Notes: generated from the letters alone by a model not told the origin. A stretch of 64,000 nt of DNA from Proteobacteria bacterium SG_bin6 (GCA_002083435.1 LWDJ01000024.1:1-64000); one strand, 5' to 3'. Shown: positions 53,631-63,119, numbered from the stretch's first letter. Numbers and translations: made by a program.

Positions 53631-54571
53631 AACAAATCAAGGCGGCGGTGGTGCAAGCCGCCCCGGTTCCGGTCGCGGTAACCTATGGTCTGGAGCGGAT
53701 GGCCCGGCAGCTGCGCGATGCGCTCGACACGGGCGCGCGGATGATCGCGTTCGGGGAGACCTTCCTGGGCGGCTATCCGATCTGGCTCGACGAGGCGCCC
53801 GGGGCCGCCTTGTGGGACCAGCGTGGCGCGCAGGCGCTTCACGGCCTGCTGCTCGACGAAGCGCTGCGCGCTGACGATCAGCGGCTTGAACCGATCCAGG
53901 CGCTGGTCGATGCCGCCGGTGCCTATGTGTCGGTCGGCGTGCATGAGCGGGTGCGGTCGAGCCTCAAGAACACCCAGATGCTGCTGCGCCCCCATCTGCC
54001 CCCGGTAAAACACCGCAAGCTCGTGCCCACGCATGGCGAGCGGCTGATCTGGGCGCGGGGTGACGGCTCTACTCTCACCACTACCGATGCCGGCTGGGGG
54101 ACGATCGGCCAGGCGATTTGCTGGGAGCATTGGATGCCGCTCGTCCGCGCGACGCTGCATCATGCCGGCGAGGCGGTGCATGTCGCCGCCTGGCCAACGG
54201 TGCGCGACGTCCACATCCTCGCCAGCCGGCATTATGCGTTCGAGGGCCGCTGCTTCGTGCTCGCCGCGGGCACCGTGCAAACGCGCGACCAGGTGATCGA
54301 GGGCCTTGCCCGCGCGGGCGGGGACGCCGATGCCGAAGCGCTGCTGAAGGCGATGCCCGAGGGACTGCTGCAACATGGCGGCAGCGCGATCGTCGCGCCC
54401 AATGCCGACGTGCTGGCGCTTGCCGGGGATGGCGAGGAGATCATCACCGCCGATCTCGATTTGACGGCGATCGGCCGCGGCCTCGCGGCGCTCGATGTCG
54501 ATGGGCATTACAGCCGGCCCGACATTTTCGAGCTGCGGGTCGATCGCCGCGAACAAAATGGGGTGGTCTAG
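53627..54571 (+). CDS. Nitrilase / carbon-nitrogen hydrolase
   Basis: The 314-residue protein has the Glu-Lys-Cys triad: E45 region in FGETFLGGYPIWLDE, K in VKHRKLVPTHGERLIW, and the cysteine in GQAICWEHWMPLVR. The GGYPIWLD and CWEHWMP forms are those of true nitrilases, which turn nitriles into acids and ammonia, rather than amidases. ATG 53627 overlaps the era stop (ATGA); ATG 53618 is three codons longer. A link to a ribosome-assembly operon is unexpected. A nine-base C run lies in the gap that follows (54640-54648). Confidence 0.92.
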   Translation: MKQIKAAVVQAAPVPVAVTYGLERMARQLRDALDTGARMIAFGETFLGGYPIWLDEAPGAALWDQRGAQALHGLLLDEALRADDQRLEPIQALVDAAGAYVSVGVHERVRSSLKNTQMLLRPHLPPVKHRKLVPTHGERLIWARGDGSTLTTTDAGWGTIGQAICWEHWMPLVRATLHHAGEAVHVAAWPTVRDVHILASRHYAFEGRCFVLAAGTVQTRDQVIEGLARAGGDADAEALLKAMPEGLLQHGGSAIVAPNADVLALAGDGEEIITADLDLTAIGRGLAALDVDGHYSRPDIFELRVDRREQNGVV

Positions 54572-54751
54572 CGCGACAGAAACTGACGCTGGCGTCGATC
54601 TGAGCGAACGTCTGCGACAGCCAAAAATAGCAATTGGTGCCCCCCCCCAAAGCGAGGGTGTTTCGCGGATTGCCGTCGCAACGCCTTGGCCGTGCCGCCC
54701 CGCTGACCGGACTTGTTCCGGCCGCGGTCAATGCCATGCCAGGCGGCGTCG

Positions 54752-55450
54752 TTACGCCAGCGCTTCGGCGAGCAGCGCGTCCACCCAGGCGGGGACCAGC
54801 GCACTGGCGGGGCCGTTTCGGCTTTCATCGAACCAGGCGCTGCCCTCCGATGGTTCGAGGTTCAGCTCGATCGTGCGGGCGCCATAGGCAGCGGCGAGGC
54901 GAACGAAGCCCGCGGCGGGATAGACCGCGCCAGAGGTTCCGATCGATACGAACAAATCGACCCGGGCCAGCGCTTCCTCGATCCGCGCCATCGCATAGGG
55001 CATTTCCCCGAAGAACACGATGTCAGGGCGCAGCGCGGGCGCGTCGCACCGGGAACAGACCGTGCCGAGCGGGAGCGCGCCGCGCCAAGGGTAGCGTGTT
55101 CCACATGCCGCGCAGAGCGCCGAACGCAGCTCGCCGTGCATGTGCAACAGTCGCTTGGCCCCCGCGCGCTCGTGCAGGTCATCGACATTCTGGGTGACGA
55201 TCAGCAGATCGTGCGGCCAGGCGAGGTCGAGCCGGGCGAGCGCTTCATGCGCCGGATTGGGCGCCACCGTTTCCAGCGCGGCGCGGCGCAGATCGTAGAA
55301 ACGGTGGACGAGCGCCGGATCGCGCGCGAGTGCCTCGGGCGTGCAGACATCCTCGACCCGGTGGCCCTCCCACAGCCCACCGGGGCCACGGAAGGTGGCG
55401 ATCCCCGACTCGGCGGAGATGCCGGCGCCGGTGAGGATGACGATATTCAT
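54752..55450 (-). CDS. cobB: NAD-dependent protein deacylase, sirtuin (CobB)
   Basis: The 232-residue protein has sirtuin motifs: VILTGAGISAESGIATFRG, TQNVDDLHERAG, the catalytic His in LLHMHGELRSALCAACG, and the zinc cysteines C..C in CAACG and CSRCD. It removes acyl groups from lysine with NAD+. Residues ALARDPALVHRFYDLRRA resemble the Tyr/Arg deacylase segment of class III (SIRT5-like) sirtuins, so desuccinylation is possible. It converges with the nitrilase. Confidence 0.96.
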   Translation of the reverse strand: MNIVILTGAGISAESGIATFRGPGGLWEGHRVEDVCTPEALARDPALVHRFYDLRRAALETVAPNPAHEALARLDLAWPHDLLIVTQNVDDLHERAGAKRLLHMHGELRSALCAACGTRYPWRGALPLGTVCSRCDAPALRPDIVFFGEMPYAMARIEEALARVDLFVSIGTSGAVYPAAGFVRLAAAYGARTIELNLEPSEGSAWFDESRNGPASALVPAWVDALLAEALA

Positions 55451-55483
55451 GGGATGTGCGCTTCGCTCTTTTTGGCGGTTACC

Positions 55484-55840
55484 CTAGCGCCGCCGTGGCG
55501 CGCGTGCCATGTCGCGTAGCGCGCGGGCGCGGTTTTCCAGCTCACGCGCCTCGGCAAGCGATAGCCCGTCCGCGCCGTAGCGCTCGGTGAGCGACTCGAT
55601 TGCCCATGCTTCGCGGCGATAAGCCCGCGCCTCGCCCCGCGTGAGTCGTCCAGCGTCGCGCTCCTGGCGGATCACGTCGCGCGTCTCGCGCAGATCCTGC
55701 CACGGCCCCGGTTGCGGCGGGAGGACACGGACGTCGATCGGCCGGCGCGGCAGATCGATCGGCGGTCCGTTCCGTGGCGCGAACTGGGCCGCCAACGGCG
55801 CCGGCAGCAACGACAAGCATAGCAGCAAAGCAACTCGCAT
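55484..55840 (-). CDS. Hypothetical secreted protein, 118 aa
   Basis: I do not recognise a family. It has a signal peptide (MRVALLLCLSLLPAPLAAQ), a proline-rich stretch (residues 20-45) and an arginine- and glutamate-rich helical C-terminal half (RDVIRQERDAGRLTRGEARA). The heptad-like pattern suggests a helical hairpin. It lies just upstream of cobB on the same strand (33-base gap) and is divergent from dapB. Confidence 0.75.
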   Translation of the reverse strand: MRVALLLCLSLLPAPLAAQFAPRNGPPIDLPRRPIDVRVLPPQPGPWQDLRETRDVIRQERDAGRLTRGEARAYRREAWAIESLTERYGADGLSLAEARELENRARALRDMARAPRRR

Positions 55841-55948
55841 CGCGGATCCTCCCTTTTGCGCCGATTCATAACGCCGCGAGCTGAACGCGAGCCGAACCCC
55901 TTGGCACCCCTACCCCCGATCTGCCATGCGACCGGCAAGGAGCAGGCG

Positions 55949-56677
55949 ATGGTAGCGATTGGCATTTTGGGCAGCGCGGGCCGGATGGGGCGAGCGATCG
56001 CCGCCGCGATTGCAGAGCATGATGCCCGGCTCGCGGGCGGGGTCGACGCCGGGGGCGACATTCGTGCGCTCGCCGAGGCGGCCGACGTTCTGGTCGATTT
56101 CACCCATCCCCGCGCCCTCCCCGGCAATCTCGCGGTCGCGGTCGAAACGCGCAGGCCGATCCTGATCGGCACGACCGGCCTTTCCCCCGACGATCACGCC
56201 GCGATCGACGCCGCCGCGCATGAGATCGCGGTGCTGCAGACCGGCAATACCTCGCTCGGCGTCACGCTGCTCGCGCGGCTGGTGCGCGAGGCGGCGGCGC
56301 GGCTGGGGCCGGGCTGGGACATCGAGATCGTCGAGATGCACCACCGCGCCAAGGTCGACGCGCCCTCGGGCACCGCCCAGCTGCTCGGCGCGGCGGCGGC
56401 GGAAGGGCGCGGCAGCAGCCTGGGCGAGCTCGCCGTGATCGGCCGCGCCGGGCTGACCGGGGACCGGGCCGAGGGGACGATCGGCATCGCCTCCCTTCGC
56501 GGCGGCTCGGTCGCGGGGGACCACCAGGTGGTCTTCGCCGGGCCGGGCGAGCGCATCGAGCTCGGCCACCGCGCCGAGAATCGCGAGATCTTCGCCCACG
56601 GCGCGATCACCGCCGCGCGCTGGCTCGCCGGGCGGGCGCCGGGGCGCTACACGATGGCGCAGGTGCTCGGCCTGTGA
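55949..56677 (+). CDS. dapB: 4-hydroxy-tetrahydrodipicolinate reductase
   Basis: The 242-residue protein has the Rossmann start GILGSAGRMGRAIAAAI and the DapB catalytic segment EMHHRAKVDAPSGTA, plus VDFTHPRAL and the terminal GRYTMAQVLGL. It makes tetrahydrodipicolinate for lysine and diaminopimelate. ATG 55949 is preferred to a frame starting 31 codons earlier by the conserved N terminus. Its TGA overlaps the GTG of nth. Confidence 0.97.
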   Translation: MVAIGILGSAGRMGRAIAAAIAEHDARLAGGVDAGGDIRALAEAADVLVDFTHPRALPGNLAVAVETRRPILIGTTGLSPDDHAAIDAAAHEIAVLQTGNTSLGVTLLARLVREAAARLGPGWDIEIVEMHHRAKVDAPSGTAQLLGAAAAEGRGSSLGELAVIGRAGLTGDRAEGTIGIASLRGGSVAGDHQVVFAGPGERIELGHRAENREIFAHGAITAARWLAGRAPGRYTMAQVLGL

Positions 56678-57333
56678 ACAAGGCGCAGGTTATCGAGTTC
56701 TATAGCCGGCTCGCCGCCGACAATCCGCATCCGGAGACCGAGCTGCTATCGGTCAACACCTATACCTTGCTGGTCGCGGTGGTGCTGTCGGCGCAAGCGA
56801 CCGACGCGGGGGTCAACAAGGCGACACGGCGGCTGTTTCAGCAGGTGACGACCCCCGAACAGATGGTCGCCCTCGGCGAAGAGGGGCTGAAGGAGCACAT
56901 CAAGACGATTGGCCTGTTCAATTCCAAGGCCAAGAACGTGATCGCGCTCAGCGAAGCGCTGATCGCCGAGCATGGCGGCGCGGTACCCGCCAACCGCGAC
57001 GCGCTCGAAAAGCTCCCCGGCGTCGGGCGCAAGACCGCCAATGTCGTGATGAACGTCGCGTTCGGGGCGGAGACTTTCGCGGTCGATACGCACTTGTTCC
57101 GCGTCTGCAACCGCACCGGCCTCGCCAAGGGCAAGACGCCGCTCGCGGTCGAACTGAAGCTCGACAAGGCGACGCCCCAGCCCTTCCGGCTCCACGCGCA
57201 TCACTGGCTGATCCTGCACGGTCGTTACACCTGCAAGGCGCGTACGCCCGAATGCTGGCGATGCAGCCTCGCCGATCTTTGCGCGTTCAAGCCCAAGACG
57301 CCCGCGCCCACCAAGCGGGTAAAGGAGGTGTAA
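56674..57333 (+). CDS. nth: Endonuclease III
   Basis: The 219-residue protein has the helix-hairpin-helix LEKLPGVGRKTANVVMN with the catalytic lysine, the catalytic aspartate in VDTHLFRVCNRTGL, and the 4Fe-4S cysteines in CKARTPECWRCSLADLC. It removes oxidised pyrimidines and cuts the abasic site. It starts with GTG overlapping dapB, and its TAA overlaps the next ATG. Confidence 0.98.
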   Translation: MNKAQVIEFYSRLAADNPHPETELLSVNTYTLLVAVVLSAQATDAGVNKATRRLFQQVTTPEQMVALGEEGLKEHIKTIGLFNSKAKNVIALSEALIAEHGGAVPANRDALEKLPGVGRKTANVVMNVAFGAETFAVDTHLFRVCNRTGLAKGKTPLAVELKLDKATPQPFRLHAHHWLILHGRYTCKARTPECWRCSLADLCAFKPKTPAPTKRVKEV

Positions 57334-57704
57334 TGCGCGTCGCGCTGCTCTTGGCCCCGCTCGCCTTGGTGGCGGCCGCCGATCGCCCGATCCCGGCGGC
57401 GAGCCCCGTGGGAGCGCCCGAACTCTGCCTGCCTCGCCATCGCATCCAGAACAGCATCGTCCGTTCCGACCGGATCATCGACTTCGTGCTGTTCGGCGGC
57501 AAGGTCTACCGCGTCACCCTGGCGCAGGGGTGCCCCGATCTCGGCTATCAGCGCGGCTTCGCTTATGCCAGCACCGGCAACCAGCTCTGCGCGAGCGATC
57601 AGATCACCGTCGTCAACACCGCCCCCGTCCCGGCGGGCGCGCGCTGCGCGCTCGCGCCCTTCCAGCCGGTGACGCTCGCGGGCGGTTGGAAAGCCGCGCG
57701 CTGA
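57333..57704 (+). CDS. Small secreted protein, DUF6491-like
   Basis: The 123-residue protein has a short signal peptide (MRVALLLAPLALVAAA) and the DUF6491-like pattern CLPRHRIQNSIVRSDRIID, FGGKVYRVTLAQGCPDLGYQ and STGNQLCASDQITV with paired cysteines. Function is unknown. It is translationally coupled to nth by a one-base overlap, but a shared function is unlikely given export. Confidence 0.8.
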   Translation: MRVALLLAPLALVAAADRPIPAASPVGAPELCLPRHRIQNSIVRSDRIIDFVLFGGKVYRVTLAQGCPDLGYQRGFAYASTGNQLCASDQITVVNTAPVPAGARCALAPFQPVTLAGGWKAAR

Positions 57705-57732
57705 GCGCCGAGACCGATCGCAGGAAAGCCTG

Positions 57733-58878
57733 ATGCCACAAGCCAAGACCAGCCTCACTTTGCCCTCGCTCAGCATGGATTTCGGCGCGCTCTATTCGGA
57801 GAGCCTGTACTGGCTGCGCCATCATTGGATCGAGATCGCGATCGCCGCGGTAGTCGGCGTGGTCACCTATATCGTCATTCGCGCCGCGCGCCGGGCAAGT
57901 GTCGCGCTGTGCAACCGCGATCAACCGGGCAAGCTCGGCTGGTGGCGGATCGCGGGGCGAACCTTGTCGCGCACGGGGCGCTTCTTCGCGCTCGCGGTGG
58001 CGCTCGAACTGGCACGGCGGATCGCGGTGCCACCAAGCGGCTTGTCGGACGCGGTCCACGCGCTGTTCATCATCGCCGGCGTGTTCCAGGGGGCATTGTG
58101 GGCGCGCGAGCTGATCCTCGGCATCGTCGAGGCCAATGCCAGCGACGACGGCTATGCCGGGGAGACGCTGGGCAGCGCGATCAATATCGTGCGCGTGCTG
58201 GTGAGTTTCGCGGTGTTCGCGATCGCGCTGGTGGTGGTGCTCGACAATCTGGGGCTCAACGTCACCGGGCTGGTGGCGGGGCTTGGTATTGGCGGCATCG
58301 CGATCGGTCTCGCCGCGCAAGGCATTTTCGGCGATCTGTTCGCCGCGCTCGCGATCATCTTCGACAAACCCTTCCGCCGCGGCGACGTGATCAGCTTCGA
58401 CCAGACCACCGGAACCGTCGAGCAGATCGGGCTCAAGTCGACCCGGGTTCGCCCCGCGAGCGGGGAGCTGCACATCATCGCCAACAAGCAGTTGCTCGAC
58501 AAGTCGATCCAGAACATCACCCAGCGCGACCATCGCCGCAACCGCTTCGTGCTCGGCGTTACCTACCAGACCCCGCCCGAGCTGATCGACCGCCTGCCCG
58601 ATATCCTGCGCGAGGAGGTCGAGCGCTGCGGCCAGCGGTTCGCCCAGGCCGGGTTCGCCAATTTCAATGCCTCCAGCCTCGACGTGGAGCTGGAGTATGA
58701 CACGCCGAGCGCCGACTTCGCGCCCTGGTACGCGGCACGGCATCAGGTAGGGATCGCGATCCTGAAGCGCTTCGCGGCGGAAGGGATCGAGTTCGCTTAT
58801 CCGACACAGACCACGTTCACCGCCGCGCCGGATGGGACGATGGTGATGCCCTATGCCGCACCGGGGGCAGCAAGCTAA
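57733..58878 (+). CDS. Small-conductance mechanosensitive channel (MscS family)
   Basis: The 381-residue protein has about five membrane helices. The pore-lining helix and following segment are MscS-like (GLVAGLGIGGIAIGLAAQGI, then FGDLFAALAIIFDKPFRRGDVI and GTVEQIGLKSTRVR), and a cytoplasmic beta domain follows. It opens under membrane tension to release solutes. It is larger than E. coli MscS through extra N-terminal helices. It converges with the thiolase. Confidence 0.95.
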   Translation: MPQAKTSLTLPSLSMDFGALYSESLYWLRHHWIEIAIAAVVGVVTYIVIRAARRASVALCNRDQPGKLGWWRIAGRTLSRTGRFFALAVALELARRIAVPPSGLSDAVHALFIIAGVFQGALWARELILGIVEANASDDGYAGETLGSAINIVRVLVSFAVFAIALVVVLDNLGLNVTGLVAGLGIGGIAIGLAAQGIFGDLFAALAIIFDKPFRRGDVISFDQTTGTVEQIGLKSTRVRPASGELHIIANKQLLDKSIQNITQRDHRRNRFVLGVTYQTPPELIDRLPDILREEVERCGQRFAQAGFANFNASSLDVELEYDTPSADFAPWYAARHQVGIAILKRFAAEGIEFAYPTQTTFTAAPDGTMVMPYAAPGAAS

Positions 58879-58879
58879 G

Positions 58880-60064
58880 CTACACCAGCTCGAGCGCCAC
58901 CGCCGTCGCCTCGCCGCCGCCGATGCAGAGCGACGCAAGGCCGCGCTTGCCGCCGGTTTTCTGCAGTGCCGAGATCAACGTCGCCATGATCCGCGCGCCG
59001 CTTGCGCCGATCGGGTGGCCGAGCGCGCAGGCGCCGCCGTGGATATTGAGCTTGTCATGCGGGATGCCCAATTCGCGCATCGCGATCATCGCGACGACCG
59101 CGAACGCCTCGTTCACTTCGAACAGATCGACCTCGTCGACCGCCCAGCCCGCCTTGGCGAGCGCCTTCTTGATCGCCGGCACCGGCGCCGTGGTGAACTT
59201 GGCCGGCTCATGCGCGTGCGCCGCGTGCGCCACGATCCGCGCCACAGGGGTGAGGCCGAGCTTCTCGGCGGTTGACTGGCGCATCATCACCAATGCCGCC
59301 GCGCCGTCCGAAATCGACGAGGCATTGGCCGCCGTGACCGTACCGTCCTTGGCGAAGGCGGGCTTGAGCGTCGGGATTTTGGCGGGATCGCCCTTTTGCG
59401 GCTGCTCGTCCTTGTCGACCGTCACCGCGCCCTTGCGGGTCGTGATCTCGACCGGCACGATCTCGCGATCGAACGCGCCGCTCGTCTGCGCGGCCTTGGC
59501 GCGGGTGAGCGAGGCGATCGCGTAATCGTCCTGCTCGGCGCGGGTGAACTGATATGCGGCCGCGCTATCCTCGGCGAAATTGCCCATCAGCTTGCCGGGC
59601 GCATAGGCATCCTCGAGGCCATCGAGATACATATGGTCGATCAGCCGATCATGGCCGATCCGCGCGCCGCCGCGATGCGCCATGGAAAGATAGGGCGCAT
59701 TGGTCATGCTCTCCATCCCGCCCGCGACGACGATGTCGGCCGAGCCGGCGGCGAGCGTGTCGTGCGCCATGATCGCCGCCTGCATCCCCGAGCCGCACAT
59801 CTTGTTCACGGTCGTCGCCTCGACGTGAAGCGGCAGCCCGGCCTTGAGCGCCGCCTGACGCGCCGGCGCCTGGCCGAGCCCGGCCGGCAGCACGCAGCCC
59901 ATATAGATGCGCTCGACCGCTTCGCCGGACAGTCCCGCGCGCTCCAGGGCGGCGCCAACCGCCGCCGCGCCAAGCTCGGTCGCGCTCGCGCCGGCCAGCG
60001 CGCCCTGAAAGCTGCCCATCGGCGTGCGGGCGTAAGAGACGATGACGATCGGATCGGCGGCCAT
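58880..60064 (-). CDS. Acetyl-CoA C-acetyltransferase (thiolase)
   Basis: The 394-residue protein has the thiolase signatures: acyl-binding cysteine in VNKMCGSGMQAAIMAHD, the His in GGACALGHPIGASGAR, and the C-terminal active Cys in LASLCIGGGEATAVALE. It condenses or cleaves acetoacetyl-CoA. ATG 60064 is the family start; a frame upstream to 60175 lacks similarity. No other beta-oxidation or PHB gene is adjacent, so its pathway is open. Confidence 0.96.
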   Translation of the reverse strand: MAADPIVIVSYARTPMGSFQGALAGASATELGAAAVGAALERAGLSGEAVERIYMGCVLPAGLGQAPARQAALKAGLPLHVEATTVNKMCGSGMQAAIMAHDTLAAGSADIVVAGGMESMTNAPYLSMAHRGGARIGHDRLIDHMYLDGLEDAYAPGKLMGNFAEDSAAAYQFTRAEQDDYAIASLTRAKAAQTSGAFDREIVPVEITTRKGAVTVDKDEQPQKGDPAKIPTLKPAFAKDGTVTAANASSISDGAAALVMMRQSTAEKLGLTPVARIVAHAAHAHEPAKFTTAPVPAIKKALAKAGWAVDEVDLFEVNEAFAVVAMIAMRELGIPHDKLNIHGGACALGHPIGASGARIMATLISALQKTGGKRGLASLCIGGGEATAVALELV

Positions 60065-60174
60065 GCGAGCGGACTCCCAGAATAAGGTGCCCGCGCATCT
60101 AGGATGAATAAGCGGCGGTTTGAAGCCGGAAGCATGACGGAACCCCAAGCCCGCCCTGCGCGTCTCGCTCGGCA

Positions 60175-60432
60175 ATGGCCGATCCGCTCACCATGACCCT
60201 GAAGTGGGCGGCCTCCGGCTCGGGGATGATCGCCGCCGCGATGGTTTCGCTCGATCTGGGGCGCAAGATCACGGGCTACGGCTTCGTCCTGTTCATCGTA
60301 TCGTCGATCTGCTGGATCTCGGGCGCGCTGTTGACGAAGGACGCAGCGCTCGCCACCCAGAACGCGGTGCTGTTCGGGATCAATCTGCTGGGTGTCTATC
60401 GCTACCTCATTCGCAAGCGCCCTCCCGGCTGA
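60175..60432 (+). CDS. Small inner-membrane protein, 85 aa
   Basis: I do not recognise a named family. It has two or three membrane helices (about 10-25, 32-52, 60-78; ITGYGFVLFIVSSICWISGA) and a basic C-terminal tail RYLIRKRPPG. ATG 60175 lies 110 bases from the divergent thiolase; ATG 60193 is an alternative. Its end overlaps the proposed start of the prepilin peptidase by 41 bases. Confidence 0.65.
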   Translation: MADPLTMTLKWAASGSGMIAAAMVSLDLGRKITGYGFVLFIVSSICWISGALLTKDAALATQNAVLFGINLLGVYRYLIRKRPPG

Positions 60433-61180
60433 GCCCTGGCGCTGGGCGGTGCTGCTCGGGCTGCTCGGGGCGATTTTCGGGAGTTTCATCGCCGCTTTGG
60501 TGATCCGCTGGCCGCAGGAGCGATCGGTGCTCGGCGGGCGATCGGCGTGCGACGCCTGCGGCGCGACGCTGCGCGCGCACGAGCTGGTGCCGCTGCTCTC
60601 CGCCTTGTGGCAGCGCGGGCGGTGCCGGCACTGCGGCGCCGCGATTGACCCGCGCCATGGACGGATCGAGGCGGCGGCGCTGCTGATCGGGCTCAGCGCC
60701 GGCTGGGTCGCTCCGGGTCTTGCGGGCGTTGGCGCGGCGGTGTTCGGCTGGCTCCTGCTCGCGCTCGCCGCGCTTGATCTCGCCGAGTTCTGGCTGCCCG
60801 ATGAGCTCAACCTCACGCTCGCTCTCACCGGCTTGGCGAGCGCCGTCCTCGGCCTTGACCCACCACTCTTGGATCGGCTGATCGGCGGTGCCGGCGGCTT
60901 CGCACTGCTCTGGGCGATCGGCGCCGGTTACAAGGCCACGCGCGGCCGCGATGGACTGGGCGGCGGCGACCCCAAATTGTTCGGCGCGATCGGTCTGTGG
61001 CTTGGCTGGCGACTGCTGCCCGTCGTTCTGTTGCTCGCCGCGCTGATCGGGCTCGGCGTCGCCGGCTTTCGCCTGATGACCGGGCGAGCGGTCCGCGCCG
61101 ATGACGCGTTGCCGCTCGGCACCCTGCTCGCGATCGCGGCTTACCCAGCGGAGCTCGCCATGCTAAGCGCGAGCCCATGA
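60392..61180 (+). CDS. Prepilin peptidase (A24 family)
   Basis: The 262-residue membrane protein has the zinc-binding cysteine pairs CDACG and CRHCG of bifunctional PilD/GspO enzymes, and the two catalytic aspartates in ALDLAEFWLPDELN and GGGDPKLFGAIGLWLG (GxGD). It cleaves and methylates prepilins at the inner membrane. Start is uncertain: GTG 60392 overlaps the preceding gene, and a shorter start is possible. No pilin or secretion genes are adjacent. Its stop overlaps the next ATG. Confidence 0.9.
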   Translation: MSIATSFASALPAEPWRWAVLLGLLGAIFGSFIAALVIRWPQERSVLGGRSACDACGATLRAHELVPLLSALWQRGRCRHCGAAIDPRHGRIEAAALLIGLSAGWVAPGLAGVGAAVFGWLLLALAALDLAEFWLPDELNLTLALTGLASAVLGLDPPLLDRLIGGAGGFALLWAIGAGYKATRGRDGLGGGDPKLFGAIGLWLGWRLLPVVLLLAALIGLGVAGFRLMTGRAVRADDALPLGTLLAIAAYPAELAMLSASP

Positions 61181-61638
61181 GGTTGTTCCCCGCGTTGCTG
61201 TTGCTCCCCGCGGCCGCGCTCGCCGCCGAAAAGGCGCCGCACCGGCCGCTGCCGCGTTCGGTCGATGGCCTGCCGATCGGCGCCATCCCGCCCCAGGAGC
61301 TTCCCGCGACGGGCTGCGCCGCGTTTCTATGGACCAACACCACCAACCGCGCGCTGATCGCGATGGCGAGCGCCGATCCGGCGCGCATCCGCTTCGCGCC
61401 CGCGGGCACGCTCACCGATCTGGTGCGCACCGCGCAACAAGGCGGCGGCAATTATGGCTTCGCGACGCACAGCGATTATGCCGGCGGCGATTATCAGCTG
61501 TCGCTCGACATCGAAATCGTCGAGCGCGGCGATCTGAGCCAGGGCGCGGTGATCCCGGCCGGATCGCTAAGGATCGAGAAGACGGGGGCCGACACGGTGA
61601 TCGTGCCGGTCGTCGGCATCATCGGCTGCGCGAATTAG
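61177..61638 (+). CDS. Hypothetical secreted protein, 153 aa
   Basis: I do not recognise the family. It has a signal peptide (MRLFPALLLLPAAALAAE), then a strand-rich domain with GCAAFLWTNTTNRALIAMAS, YQLSLDIEIVERGDLSQGAV and the terminal VPVVGIIGCAN; two cysteines, one at each end, could pair. The ATG overlaps the stop of the prepilin peptidase (ATGA), so it is in the same operon and may be an exported partner. Confidence 0.75.
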   Translation: MRLFPALLLLPAAALAAEKAPHRPLPRSVDGLPIGAIPPQELPATGCAAFLWTNTTNRALIAMASADPARIRFAPAGTLTDLVRTAQQGGGNYGFATHSDYAGGDYQLSLDIEIVERGDLSQGAVIPAGSLRIEKTGADTVIVPVVGIIGCAN

Positions 61639-61664
61639 GGATTAGACGATTTAGGGGAAGTGCC

Positions 61665-63086
61665 ATGGCGTCAATGACCGAAACCCTGGCCGCGCAACGC
61701 GCCGCCTTCACCGCCGAACTGCCGGTATCGCTCAGCGTCCGCCGCGATCGGTTGAAGCGCGCGGCGGCCATGATCCGCGACCATGCCGAGCGTTTCTGCA
61801 CCGCGCTCAGCGAGGATTTCGGCCATCGCAGCCGCGAACAATCGATGCTCACCGATATCGGCGGTTCGATCGCGCCGATCGCGCACGCGCTGAAGCAGCT
61901 CGACGGCTGGGCGCGCCCCGAAAAGCGCCCGGTGCAATTTCCGCTCGGGCTGCTCGGCGGCAAGGCGCGGATCGAGTATCAGCCCAAGGGAGTGATCGGG
62001 GTGATCGCGCCCTGGAACTTCCCGATCCAGCTGGTGATGGCGCCACTCGCCGGCATCCTCGCCGCCGGCAACCGCGCGATGGTGAAAACCAGCGAGTTCA
62101 CGCCTGAAACCGCCGCGCTGTTCGAGGAAGTCTGCCCCCAGTATTTCGCGGCCGACGAGCTCGCTTTTTTTTCGGGCGGCCCCGAGGTGGGCAAGGCGTT
62201 CGCCTCGCTGCCCTTCGATCACCTGCTGTTCACCGGCGCGACCGGGATCGGCCGGCACATTCTCCACGCCGCCGCCGATAATCTGACGCCGGTGACGCTC
62301 GAACTCGGCGGCAAGTCGCCGGTGATCCTAGGCAAGTCGGCCGATGTCGCGCGCGCGACGGGGCGCGTGGCGACCGGCAAGATGCTCAACGCCGGGCAAA
62401 TCTGCCTCGCGCCCGATTACATGCTCGTGCCCGAGGAGCGCGAAGGCGCGGTGGTCGAGGGGCTGAAGACCGCGACGAGCGCGATGTACCCCAGCCTGCT
62501 CGCCAACCCCGATTATACCGCGATCGTGAACGACCGCCATTTCGAGCGGCTGAACGCCTGGCTCGATGATGCGCGGGCGAAGGGCGCGAAGGTCGAGACG
62601 GTGAACCCCGCGAACGAGGATTTCGCGAGCGCCAACAGCCGCAAGATGCCGCTCCATATCGTCACCGACGTGACCGACGACATGACGATCATGCAGGAGG
62701 AAATCTTCGGCCCGATCCTGCCGGTGAAGCGCTATGCCGGCGGCATCGACGCCGCGATCGACGAGGTCAACCGCCGCGACCGGCCGCTTGGGCTCTATTA
62801 TTTCGGCGACGATGCCGGCGAGCAGCGCCGCGTGCTCGATCGCACCATCTCCGGCGGGGTGACGGTGAATGATGTGATCTTCCACGTCTCGATGGAGGAA
62901 CTGCCGTTCGGCGGCATCGGCCCCTCGGGCATGGGCGCCTATCACGGGCATGACGGGTTCAAGACCTTCAGCCATGCCAAGGCGATCTACGAACAGCCCA
63001 AGCTCGATGTCGCGAAGCTCGCCGGGCTGAAGCCGCCTTATGGCAAGGCGACCATGGCGAGCGTGAAGCGCCAGATGAAGATTTGA
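61665..63086 (+). CDS. Coniferyl aldehyde dehydrogenase
   Basis: The 473-residue aldehyde dehydrogenase has GVIGVIAPWNFPIQLVMAPL, the catalytic glutamate in VTLELGGKSPVILG and the cysteine in GKMLNAGQICLAPDYMLVP. The C-terminal HVSMEELPFGGIGPSGMGAY and the Ala-Pro form after the cysteine are those of the coniferyl aldehyde dehydrogenase branch, which oxidises phenylpropanoid or long-chain aldehydes. ATG 61665 has AGGGGAA before it. A dispersed palindromic repeat follows. Confidence 0.92.
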   Translation: MASMTETLAAQRAAFTAELPVSLSVRRDRLKRAAAMIRDHAERFCTALSEDFGHRSREQSMLTDIGGSIAPIAHALKQLDGWARPEKRPVQFPLGLLGGKARIEYQPKGVIGVIAPWNFPIQLVMAPLAGILAAGNRAMVKTSEFTPETAALFEEVCPQYFAADELAFFSGGPEVGKAFASLPFDHLLFTGATGIGRHILHAAADNLTPVTLELGGKSPVILGKSADVARATGRVATGKMLNAGQICLAPDYMLVPEEREGAVVEGLKTATSAMYPSLLANPDYTAIVNDRHFERLNAWLDDARAKGAKVETVNPANEDFASANSRKMPLHIVTDVTDDMTIMQEEIFGPILPVKRYAGGIDAAIDEVNRRDRPLGLYYFGDDAGEQRRVLDRTISGGVTVNDVIFHVSMEELPFGGIGPSGMGAYHGHDGFKTFSHAKAIYEQPKLDVAKLAGLKPPYGKATMASVKRQMKI

Positions 63087-63119
63087 CGATTTCGGGCTCT
63101 CGAAAGGGTTACGTCATCT

